NCBI RefSeq assembly: GCF_009730915.1
Contig: NC_052475.1
Span: 32,425,016-32,489,015, forward strand
DNA length: 64,000 bases
Direction of reading: 5' to 3'
Origin: Dioscorea cayenensis subsp. rotundata
Taxonomy: Eukaryota > Streptophyta > Magnoliopsida > Dioscoreales > Dioscoreaceae
The notes under the pieces are model-generated. The model was not told the DNA's origin. It was given only the letters and a program-made list of their open reading frames with translations, and searched no databases. A program made the position numbers and the translations under genes. Positions 49,197 to 64,000 of this stretch are shown here, piece after piece; the first letter of the stretch is position 1; every line of letters starts with the position of its first letter.

Positions 49197-49798
49197 GGCC
49201 GGCCGGGTATCAGATCAGAGAAGGCATGGAGGAGAGAGGGCTTCAGATCTCGAGACCTCGTCGTCTCGGCAACGTTTTAGCAAAAAGAGAGCCCCTTTTT
49301 TGAGGCACCGAATGCCCAAGAGGAGGGGTATTCTGGTCATTTACCAGAATGGACAGAGAGCCATTTCCGGGTTTCGGATCTTATAAATTCATATTAAATA
49401 GTCGTATCTTATCGGATCTTACAACTTCGGATCTACGGCAAAAGGATCCGAATTTGGACGCCTTGGCTCACTTCGTCGTCGTCGTGGTGGTTTTCTTCTT
49501 CTTCGTTTCCAGGCTTCTAGGTGGTGTACCGTGTACAGGTTGAGCGGCGGAACAAATTTTGCTTCTATTTTTGAAGATTCGTACTTAATCTGTTTGACAA
49601 AATGCTTGCTTTGTACCAGCGTTTGTTAATTGGTTGTTTGTTTGTTTGTTTGTTTGCTTGCTTGCTTGTGGTCTTTATTGGTTTTTCTCTTGTGCGCTGG
49701 ATCTGCTTGAAGAAATGCTTCAGTGAACTTGTTGATATCATTTTTACTGTATCCTGATTTGCAGTCTCTGATCATGTTTGTTTGACAGCAGGAGGTTA
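49197..49798. promoter_or_regulatory. Divergent promoter region of BIG (-) and MED18 (+)
   Basis: The two start codons lie 602 bases apart, head to head. The BIG side is purine-rich. At about 49476-49510 a GTCGTCGTCGTGGTGG and TTCTTCTTC stretch, and at 49629-49667 GTTT/GCTT repeats, precede MED18. No clear TATA on either side. An intron in the MED18 5' UTR is likely but not proven (acceptor-like TTTGACAGCAG just before the ATG). Confidence 0.6.
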
Positions 49799-51357
49799 AT
49801 GGAGTGTGTAGTGCAAGGCATTATTGAGACACAGGTATGGCCTTTGAAAAGTTAATTTTTTTATGCCACTTGTAATTATTCTAGTTTTTCTTTCCCCATT
49901 TTGTTACTCTATGATTTTAGGCCTCTAGGGAGATTGGATCCAAATGGAATTATTATTTACTTGTGATTTGTTGTAGTATGATAAGTGGAAAAGATTTCAC
50001 TTTTGACCATTCTACCAATGAATTGAATTCTAGGGTTATTATGCTCTGCAATCTAATATTAGATGTCCTGATCTTAACTTCTATGCTCTTTCAAGCTGTG
50101 TGTGTGTGTGTTTTTTCCCCCTTCTAATATTTAGTGGTTAATTTTCCTGAGAAGATCATTACTTGCTATTGGAGAATTTTTATGCTGGTTAGTGGGTAGA
50201 GCATCATAATAATTATAATAGTAAAAGATAACAACTTGTCACTCTTTTTCTTCATTTTGAAAATGATTATAGACAGCCCTTTGATTTGAATGCATGATGG
50301 ATTGTTTTCCAAGGAACTCCCAATGTTTTGGTAAACATAAACCAGAATTCATAATAGTTGTGTGATGTTGTTGCTTGCATTGCAAATTTGCAATAGATGC
50401 AAAAACCTCACCTTTAGTTGGCCCTTGCTTGATTAAGAAGTGTGCACTTCTGTAATTACTTTTTCTTCCTCTCATTTTCTTGACCCTGTATTTCAGCATG
50501 TTGAGGCCCTTGAGATACTTCTCCAGGGATTGTGTGGTGTTCCAAAAGAGCGCCTCAAGGTACATGAGCTATGCCTAAAAAGTGGACCAAACCTTGGTGG
50601 GTACGCCGCAGGTCTATACTGTTTGTGTCGCCAATCCAAGTATCATGGCTTACATACTTCTTGTATTGTAGGATTGGTGCCCTCAGAGGTCCGTCTCTTG
50701 TGTGATTTGGCACAACCAACACCTTCTTGGTATACTATCTAGTCTGCCCACAAACAACAATTGTCTTTCAATGCTTCCCTATAATGTTTGACACAGACTC
50801 ATTAATCACGTAGGACTGTTCGACATGTTGGGGGTGCCATGCGAGGGGCAGGTGCTGAGCAAATATCCGTCTTGGTTCGGACAGTAGTAGAAAGCAAAGT
50901 GAGCAAGAATGTGTTGCGCTTCTTTTACGCCCTTGGTTATAAGTTAGATCACGAACTTCTGAAGGTTGGCTTCTCCTTTAACTTCCATCGTGGGGCTCCT
51001 ATCACTGTGACTGTCACTTCTGCAAATAAAATGCCGAAGCTCCACGCGACTGAAGAAGCTGTGCCGGTCACTCCAGGGATTCAGCTTGTCGAAATTACGG
51101 CGCCTGCTGCTGCAGACAACTACAATGATGTTGTTTCTGCTGTTTCTTCGTTTTGCGAATATTTGGCTCCGTTAGTGTCTTTCTTTTTCTTTGAAAATTT
51201 TGATTCATAATATCATTCCATTCGCTCATTGGTTTTTTAAACTTTATTTTACAGGCTTCTGCATCTCTCGAAACCTGGTGTTTCGACCGGGATCGTTCCC
51301 ACTGCTTCTGCGGCAGCTGCTGCTCTCTTGTCAAACAGTGGCAATAAGACATCCTAA
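49799..51357 (+). CDS. MED18: Mediator complex subunit 18
   Basis: Head-module subunit of Mediator, linking transcription factors to RNA polymerase II in the nucleus; in plants known for roles in flowering and defence. Five exons: 49799-49834, 50497-50596, 50672-50729, 50814-51170, 51255-51357; 654 nt, 217 residues, the normal plant length. The N-terminus MECVVQGIIETQ-HVEALEIL and blocks GVPKERLKVHELCLKSGPNL, SEVRLLCDL, TVRHVGGAMRGAGAEQISVL, LGYKLDHELLKVGF, EAVPVTPGIQLVEITAP and LLHLSKPGVSTGIVPTA match plant MED18 closely. Introns are all GT-AG. No lesions. Converges with the PFP gene, whose stop codon lies 365 bases downstream. Confidence 0.97.
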
Positions 51358-51722
51358 GATAATATGACTATGAGTAAACAATTGAAGCCAGTTGCTTCGC
51401 TTTTTCTGTTACATTCTATAAGTTATGAATCTTATGATCTCATAAATATGGGTGTGATACACAATCTTAAATGATGATCAAAGTGTTGTTGAACCTTGCA
51501 AATGTTATTACATGAAAGAATCTCTTTTCCAGGCAAATTGTTTTTGTGCTCACATGGAACATAACTAGAGGAAAGCCGCGTGTGTTTATGCTTGTAAATT
51601 GCAATCGTTTTTATTACAGTGATCTGTATATCAACTGGAGTTGGCAAACCACATACATAAATAGATGAATAAATTTTTAGAGATACTCTGAAAACAGCAG
51701 GCAAGATCAAAGATCAAACTAA

Positions 51723-57125
<5,403 letters not shown>

Positions 57126-58523
57126 CTCTCTCTGTGTATCTCTGTCTCTCAGTCTCTCTCTCGCTGAGTCTCTTGGGCACCAGCATGCGTTATTCTTGCT
57201 GGAAAAGTGAGCATAATAAACCGCGGGAACACCCGGAACCAGGCCACCTGCTTTAGATTCTACGACGCTTAAAAGCCCTTCAATGCTTTGTTATTTACAA
57301 GAGAGCCACTCTGAATATTGACTCACTGCTATATATATATATATATATATATTTTTTTCCGCCCTTTAACTTACTACCGGTTGTTTTCATTCATTTGTAA
57401 CTTTCCTTTATCCAAAATATATATATATATATATAACATTTTACAATTAAAAAATTTATTTTTACAATATAGTGGATGATAATGATGAGTGCAACGTTGT
57501 CAATAATAAAAATTATAATAATGAAAGCAACACTAACATTATTTATCAGTTTGTTTTTTATATATATATATATATATTCTGTGATGTGCTGCTCCTACTT
57601 TATTTTTTAATTAGTGCATATAAAAGGGGTAAAAAGGTAAAGAAAAGTTGAAAGGACAAGTACCCCTTCTGAATCTGATTTGTGAAAACATAAAAGACAA
57701 AGTAAAGCATCGACTTCCAGAAGATTGAAAACTATGGGTCTGTTGGACGATGGAAATTTGACAAACTCACCCTTTGATTTCTTTGATCCATGTTATGGAC
57801 TATAGACTATAGACTATAGACTATAGACTATAGAGGTTGGCTGATGGAAATTAGTGCCTGTTTCTTGACCTCATTCCATTCATATATTAATTTGATTTAT
57901 GCCTTTATGGGTTGGTGGATCCTGCACTAATAATCTGGGTTAAGTTCCCCAAACAAGACTGATTACAAAGTGAGTTTAGCAAAGTTGTAAAAGATTGTCC
58001 CTCACTCAATAAAGAGGGTCAGGGATGTTAATTGGTAATGACTTTTAGCAGAATCTTAAATGCCAAGAATATGACCCTTGCTTTCTCTTTACCAATTAAG
58101 GATCTGTGCTTAATATCCAATGAAAATGACAGATTTATTTTTTTAAATAAAAAAAAGGTATTTCAATATTTCTTAGTTTATATATATATATATACATATT
58201 ATACTGAGGAGAAAAGGAGGAAGAAAGTTGTAGAAAACAAAATATCATGTGAACTAGATAGATAAAACATAAACCCCATGATTTCGTGATTTATTTATTT
58301 TTCAATCTGAATTAACATTTATTGTTAAAAAAACAATATTATTATTTTCATTTCAACACAGGAGACAACATAAGTTAAGATAGTTCCTAATGAGAAGCAT
58401 ATCATCCACATAATCAAATCCTGGCCAAAAAGAAAACAAGAAATAAATAATTTACAAAATGAAAGTTTAACCAACATTAGTCACTGAATACCATTTACTG
58501 CAATTCCCATCATCTCTGTCAGA
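57126..58523. other. Intergenic between PFP and bZIP60
   Basis: It contains the PFP promoter (CT/GA-rich just before its ATG), three TA runs (about 57331-57352, 57418-57436, 57560-57577), a heptamer repeat at 57798-57834 and the bZIP60 3' UTR. No gene seen. Short open frames here are low complexity. Confidence 0.5.
57798..57834. repeat. GACTATA heptamer tandem repeat
   Basis: About five perfect head-to-tail copies of GACTATA. Short, non-coding. Confidence 0.9.
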
Positions 58524-59705
58524 CTAGAAGTCTAGAACAGAAGGGAGACTTGGTCCATTGACAACACCATAAGAACATGAATAATAATAAGAAGACTTCA
58601 TCCTAGACCTCATTCCTCTATACCTCCTCCTCAAAATGATCAAATGATATCCAAAATCATATTCTGCGCCCTTATTTTCTATCTTTTGGACCTCCAGAAC
58701 GGGACCGCTTTCTGGCCGGCTTGCTCCCTTTAGGTTCAGACTGGACAGGCTGGGTGCTAGGAATAGGCAAACAATGCTCATGAGCCAAAACAGGGAACCC
58801 AGCAGCAGGGATTCTGAAGATAATAGGCAGCAGCAGTCAGTTAACACGAAAAACTTCACACACACACACATCATCCATGCATCAGTTCAATTCAAACTCA
58901 TCCAGGAAGCTTCTCCAACAGGTCAGTTGCCATAGTTACAGAAAATAAAATCAAGAAAATATAGGAACTGTGAATGCTTGCTCTCAAGCAAAAACTTGAA
59001 CAAATAGGTCTGAGAAGAACTGACATTGTTCTTCACATGGAACACATCTTTTCAAATGCCATACGAGGATCAGCTATACAAAGAGAACTGCTAAACAGCA
59101 CCAGCCAGCTCCATGAGGAAGTTCAACTAACAAGTTGTTCTGTGCCACAGCCTTTCAAGCTTCATGTAGAAACTCCATATTGAACTAAATACCTACAACT
59201 CTCAAGCCTAGTATTTGGCAGCAAATTGTTTTGATTCAAACTATGACAATTAAGTATTTGATCCTAGAACTATAGGGTACTGTCATATCCAATGCATCAT
59301 AAGAAAATGAAGAACCACCCAAATGCCTTTTAAAAATAAAATCCTAACAGTGAATAAATCACCACCATCCAACATTGCTCAAATTCCAAAGTGTCTGCCT
59401 TAACAAATTTGCAAAATGATGGGCCTATGAGCCAACCACAAGGATCTAACCAAAGATAAGGAACCAATACTTAAGTCTCCAAGGTGTGGCAGACCAGGCA
59501 AAGGAATAGTTAATATCCTCCCTACATTGCTTGGGATGAGAGAAGACCAGTTTAAAATTAGAAATGATGATATTCCCATTAGAACTAGAAGCATCTTTAA
59601 TTGACTGTAAGGAGAGAAATAGTTAACTAAGATAGTTTGGTCATTTACATATGTTCCTCAGGGTGATATTGTTGTTAAAGAAGGGAAAAACAATCAAAAG
59701 CAGAA

Positions 59706-59739
<34 letters not shown>

Positions 59740-62657
59740 CTTTCAGTCTGGAGCACACTTGAAAAATATGTCTCAGAGGAAGCAAGGCTCTCGTGTGAAT
59801 AAAAGCAAAACCTGGCTAAAACAATCCAGACACAGTTACCTAGCAGCTTAAAAAATAAGCTCAACTATCCCTCACGTAAATTATTTCAAATAAATTCAGA
59901 TTTTGCCTCACAGTAGACATTGTGATACTTCTGGATGTGAGGGAGATTCAACAACAAAGTAGAATCAACATAAAAATTACCACTTGATCAAGAATATATG
60001 TTTATAAAATGGCAAAATGCACAAAATTCCTGATAATACCAAGGTAGTCAGCATTGGCCTAGACTTATGAACCGGGGAAGGCCAAAGGTCAAGGATCAAG
60101 AGGTTTGACCTCAAACCGGATTTTAAATTAAAATATAAAACACAGTATATTAAATAATATTTAATTTTTATATCAAATGTACAAAAGATATTAAACAAAA
60201 CAACTAAACAAGGCTCATTTCATATTTAAAAAACAAAGCCCTATAACATCTAAACTAAATCCATGTATTACCTCATAAAAAAAATTTCTTCTAATGTTAA
60301 CATCAAATTCACATAGGATACTAAATAAAAAATTAACACTTAAATCCACAAATATTAGCCCGGGTCATGATTTATTTAAAAATTAGTTTTTTTAAAAAAA
60401 ATTTATTTGCCCCTATTGAACCGCCTAGGTCACACAATTTTAGCAGATCCCTGCCTACACAGTTTTTAAGGGAGAACCAAACCACCCTAGCCTCCAAGTT
60501 TAGTTCAACCAGATCCGACTGGCAATCCTTACTACACAGGATAATACTAGGTTGCAGTAGGATTAACTATATATTGCTGCATACAGAAAGGCTGTTGCAC
60601 ACGTGGTAGTTGAATAACACAAATTCCAATCATTCCTTCATTAAACAGCTTCCACAAATAAACTCAAGTGCAACTAGTGGACCTCCAGGTGACTCTTCGT
60701 TCTGGATTCCAGGATGACAAAATATAAATCTAGGGGAGCTAAACACAGCTGGAATCAACTATCTCTAAAAGTAACTTTCATGGCTGAATTCCGCACATCC
60801 CTTGTCATATACTTCTCTTATCTCTTTTTCGGTTTCTACATCAAACAAGATTCAAATAAATCCCAGCTCTAGATTCCAGGATACTATATACACAAATTTA
60901 ACCCAACATATGGTAAGATTGTTCCTTATCCCCACACCGTGAATACATTTTATTTCAAACAATGGTTGGCCATGATTGTTCACTGAGATGACATTGCATT
61001 GCTTGGACTAATAAATCTTCACACTTGGGCAATAGAAGCTCAATGACGCTAATACTCCGAAAACATATACCATCTCAACCACAGATACCCAAATCAATAT
61101 GACATGCATAAGACTCTCAACAGTCATTGATATTATTAACCACAATAAAAGGTCAGCCTATGAAATATATGCCAAACATGAGATCTTATATTACAGAAAA
61201 ATATTACATCTAGGTTCATTAAAAACAAAAGTAAAGTTAGAATTTGAGACCAAATATAGTTCAAGCATATAACAAAATGGAAGGGAGCACTTAGCAAATA
61301 ATCAAATAAAGATTATTGAAATATGATAAAAGTTTCAAAAAATCACACACAGCAAAATAAAAGAAAGTAGAATGAAGATAGAGGTGATGCTTTAAATAGG
61401 CATGTTTCTTACCCATCAAGAGTACAGCAGACTCCTGTCTGGCTGCGGGAGCACCAAATGCCCTCCCATTCTGCAAGCATTGGCGGAGTGCCAGGTTTTC
61501 AGCAACACAACACTGAAAGGCATACCTTAGGCGCCGGCACTCTGATTCCAGATACCTGCTCTTCATCTCTAGGTCCTTAACGTAAATCTTCTTCCTCTCC
61601 CTAGATTTCATGGCAGAATCTCTATTCCGCATCTGCCTGAAAATTCCAATGCCCAAGACATAAGGTAGTAAGCAACTACCCACAACGCATTCACCAGAAC
61701 AAAAGACAGCTATAAATGTCTCAAATACATTTATTCAAGAATATCTTCTCCAGAGTTTGTTTGATTAATTGTTGTCTTTCTCGCTCAAACTAATCAATAA
61801 AACAAACATTGCACTAACTGAAATAAAATCAGTTTTTTTCATGCAATAGAACAAGCATTCCAGGATTTCACAATAGATACAAATGGTTAATGGAAAAATG
61901 GGAAATTCTAATAAAGAAAAAATAATCAGGAAAGCAAACTTCTATACTAACTTTCGTCTATGTGAATTCAGTTCACCTTTTTTTCCCTGTACAATTTTGT
62001 TCCCAAAGCTTCTCTCATATTAACAGGCAAAAACTTGACCACAATATAAATCATACACCTGAGCTAGAGCTACTTTTAAGATTAGAAACAAATAAAAACC
62101 ATCGATGCCTTTAAAACATAATTTTGGTTCGAAAACCCAAGCTATTCATACCTTCTCCGCTTCTTAATGATTGAATCATCTTCAATCTCGTCCACGACGA
62201 CAAAAGACTCGTCCTTCTTCTCAATTTCCTCGCTCTTCCCACCATCAAGCCCTGAAACCCTATCCTTCTTCTCATCATCATCGCTCTCCCCGTCATCAAG
62301 GCCCGAAGCCCCATCTTTCTTCTCATCTTCATCGCTCTTCCCATCGTTAAGGCCCGAAACCTCTTCCTTCTCATCATCGCTATTCCCATCATTGGACCCC
62401 AAAATATCCGAGAAGAAATTATTCTCAAATCCCTCATGAACTTCCGGCGTCTCGGCACCACCATCATCGTTCTCTAATAAGAACTTCTCCAGCTCCTCCG
62501 CCCACGAGGAGTTGGAGTCCGCCGGTGACAGCGACTGCTGCTCCGGCGAAGGGAAATCAAACAGGGATATGTCGCTGAGATCCAAGCTTGGAACTTCATC
62601 GAAGTCTCGCAGAAGGGCTTCGAGATCGAAATCCTCAACGCCGTCGACCTCCGCCAT
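58524..62657 (-). CDS. bZIP60: bZIP60-type ER-stress transcription factor (unspliced frame)
   Basis: ER-membrane bZIP factor of the unfolded protein response, activated by IRE1 cutting its mRNA. Exons 62657-62152, 61636-61413, 58813-58524: 1020 nt, 339 residues. Residues 1-165 are very acidic with three tandem 17-residue repeats (SGLNDGKSDEDEKKD type). Then the basic region KKRRRQMRNRDSAMKSRERK, KIYVKDLEMKSRYLESECRR and a leucine zipper. Exon 3 encodes one membrane segment (GSLFWLMSIVCLFLAP, about residues 249-264) and an Arg-rich tail. Around 58780-58808 lies the IRE1 region: CTGCTG (CxGxxG) in a hairpin. Excising 20 or 23 bases would switch to a frame ending at 58672 that replaces the membrane segment with KPARKRSRSGGPKDRK. 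The start is ATG 62657; the in-frame TTG before it is not a start. Intron 2 is 2.6 kb. Confidence 0.93.
58780..58813 (-). promoter_or_regulatory. Predicted IRE1 cleavage region of the bZIP60 mRNA
   Basis: In the mRNA, the last base of exon 2 and the start of exon 3 form GAA-U-CCC, loop UGCUGCU, GGG-UUC: a stem with a one-base bulge, the loop holding CUGCUG registers of the CxGxxG IRE1 consensus. Removing 58802-58780 (23 nt) or 58799-58780 (20 nt) gives the same downstream frame. Both sizes are known for plant bZIP60 orthologues. I could not place the second hairpin with certainty; the palindrome GCTCATGAGC covers the expected 3' cut. Confidence 0.7.
58814..61412 (-). other. bZIP60 intron 2 with repeat debris
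   Basis: A 2.6-kb intron, much longer than intron 1 (about 515 bases). It contains a (TA)n run (59709-59737) and a repeat-like patch at about 60050-60540 (CCGGGTCATGATTTAT, TTGAACCGCCTAGGTCAC, AGTTCAACCAGATCCGA) with the wording of decayed inverted-repeat elements. A second patch at 59400-59600 also looks repetitive, of unknown family. No conserved protein seen. Confidence 0.5.
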
Positions 62658-63819
62658 CAAATCTATAGAAAAATTAAGAAGAAAAAATCGAAGAGGTTTC
62701 GCTAAATCGATGGATTTTTATAGGATGCGATTCCTTGGAGGGAAAGTAATCAAAGCCGGTGGGAAAGCTATCTTCAGGTCTTTCATCTTATACGGTGAAA
62801 CCTCTTTTCTTCCGTCGATTTTGCGTTGAGATTTGGTTCAAGATTCATATCTACGGCGGATGAAGTGATGTTATGCTAGTTATTATTCTATAGCGAATTT
62901 TATGAAACTATAAAGAGTTTGCCGTCACTCGACCAATAGGATTTCATTCTGGACTGGAGGAGTTGGAAGGTTGCCTCGAGATCTGGTTTTTAATGCATCG
63001 AGATACGGTTTCCTTAAGTTACTCATCCCAACCATTTTTTTTTTAAAATTGTGAGAGATCAAATTCTCAGTAAAATTTGAAATCGAGTAATTCATGCCTT
63101 TTGTTTTAATCTAATTTTAAACTCGCCCATGTTTATCAGGGAAGATTAAAATAAACTCTTGAGTTTGGATAATTAAAATCACTGGTGTAATTTAATGATG
63201 AAAAAATTGTTAGTGTTCTTGTTATTTATAAGTTTCACATCTTTGAAGCCATATTGTGATCAAGTCCTCAGCAATCATTATAAATTCAATATAATTAGCA
63301 AAGTTAATTAATAGCCTGAAACAATCAGATGTATTTCACTTTCATCATACTTCTTCCAAAATGGATATATAATCTTCTTAATTAATTATATGTACTTTTG
63401 GAACAGTGTGTCTGAAATTTTTCGTTTTAATTAGATCTCGCCTTGATGGGCATGCAATGCAACTAACTTGCCTTGATGAAAAAGACAAGAAAAGCGAAAA
63501 AGCAGAGCTATAGTAGATTAATGGAGGAGGATCTATAGGGCTGTGAGTTGTTATTGGTATGTAGTGGAGAGGGAAGGAGGAGCACCAAGAGAATGTGGAG
63601 CATGAAGTGCAGTGCAGTGCAAGCGAGGAGTCCATATTCATTTCCAATCTCCATCTTTGTGAACTGGCACAATGATTAGAGTTCAACTGTGGGGTCAATG
63701 GCAATGGCTATAAAGAGGAGATCATTTGTTAGAATGCATTATGCATGCACTCAAGGCTTAAGCTGTTTTTTAGCATTAGTACTAGCTAACTACTAAGTAC
63801 TGCTGATTTTTGGCAGAAA
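62658..63819. other. Intergenic, bZIP60 promoter and promoter of the right-edge gene
   Basis: No gene seen. A TATA-like TATAAA lies at 63709-63714, about 105 bases before the ATG at 63820. The minus-strand open frame at 63378-63704 has no recognisable features. Confidence 0.5.
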
Positions 63820-64000
63820 ATGGTTAGTTGTTCATTGTTCCTTGTTGCTTCTGTGGCAACAACTATTATGGCACTTTGTATTGTCCTTGCCAATTGTCAT
63901 GAAGAAACCAATACTAGAAATATGACTCTTGAAGCTCAGCTTCAGAACAAGAGAACTGTGTCATCCGCCATGGATGGAGGTGGAGGTGGAGGTGGAGGTG
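63820..64000 (+). CDS. N-terminus of a predicted secreted protein, cut by the window edge
   Basis: Open from ATG 63820 (context AAAATGG) to the last base, 60 codons, no stop. Residues about 1-26 (MVSCSLFLVASVATTIMALC then IVLANC) look like a signal peptide. A hydrophilic stretch with a possible N-glycosylation site (NMT) follows, then a poly-Gly run encoded by GGTGGA repeats that reaches the edge. The family is not recognisable from this piece; glycine-rich wall proteins and N-terminal extensions of secreted enzymes are possible. A TATA-like box lies about 105 bases upstream. AG just before the ATG could also be an acceptor. Confidence 0.5.
   Translation, partial: MVSCSLFLVASVATTIMALCIVLANCHEETNTRNMTLEAQLQNKRTVSSAMDGGGGGGGG

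Noticed and set aside
62167-62439. Ser-rich plus-strand ORF over bZIP60 exon 1
   Set aside because: Antisense of the acidic 51-bp repeats, which read as Ser/Pro on the other strand.
63378-63704. 108-residue minus-strand ORF near the right edge
   Set aside because: No motif, mixed low-complexity sequence, and it lies in the promoter region of the next gene.

Overview
The window is nuclear DNA of a flowering plant. The genes are intron-rich with GT-AG introns (and four GC-AG introns). The proteins are plant types: HMG-CoA reductase, the PFP alpha subunit, MED18, a BIG-type ARF-GEF and bZIP60. The spaces between genes are AT-rich and full of LINE, SINE and MITE debris. The long C-terminal tail on the unspliced bZIP60 frame suggests a monocot, but this is only a guess. 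Splice sites were placed by eye from frame and family homology.

Layout: 0-4 kb is repeat debris, with a SINE inserted into a LINE. Near 5.4-5.8 kb is a possible small basic protein gene (+). HMG-CoA reductase lies at 7.4-10.8 kb (-, 4 exons). The next large block, 13.4-30.7 kb, is an array of cinnamoyl-CoA-reductase-like (CRL) genes, all on +: A (17.8-20.2), an exon-3 relic (about 20.85-21.0), B (24.6-26.9) and C (27.9-30.7, frameshifted). The sequence upstream of A and B is itself duplicated, so insertions present in one copy and absent from the other can be read directly. At 32.8-37.4 kb is an RRM RNA-binding protein (+). A BIG1/BIG4-like Sec7 ARF-GEF (-, 11 exons, 40.6-49.2) and MED18 (+, 49.8-51.4) share a divergent promoter of about 600 bp. 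The PFP alpha subunit (-, 19 exons) lies at 51.7-57.1 kb and bZIP60 (-, 3 exons) at 58.5-62.7 kb. A secreted-protein ORF runs off the right edge from 63.8 kb.

Most of the genes are unrelated single-copy housekeeping genes: the mevalonate pathway, Golgi/TGN trafficking, Mediator, glycolysis and the ER stress response. The CRL array is the only family cluster. The clearest unusual features are: the bZIP60 last exon, which carries a membrane-anchor frame and, offset by an IRE1-type excision, a nuclear-signal frame; four GC-AG introns, two of them at the same position in CRL paralogues whose third copy has GT; a pair of mutually compensating indels in BIG exon 2; and the dated insertion history of the CRL flanks.
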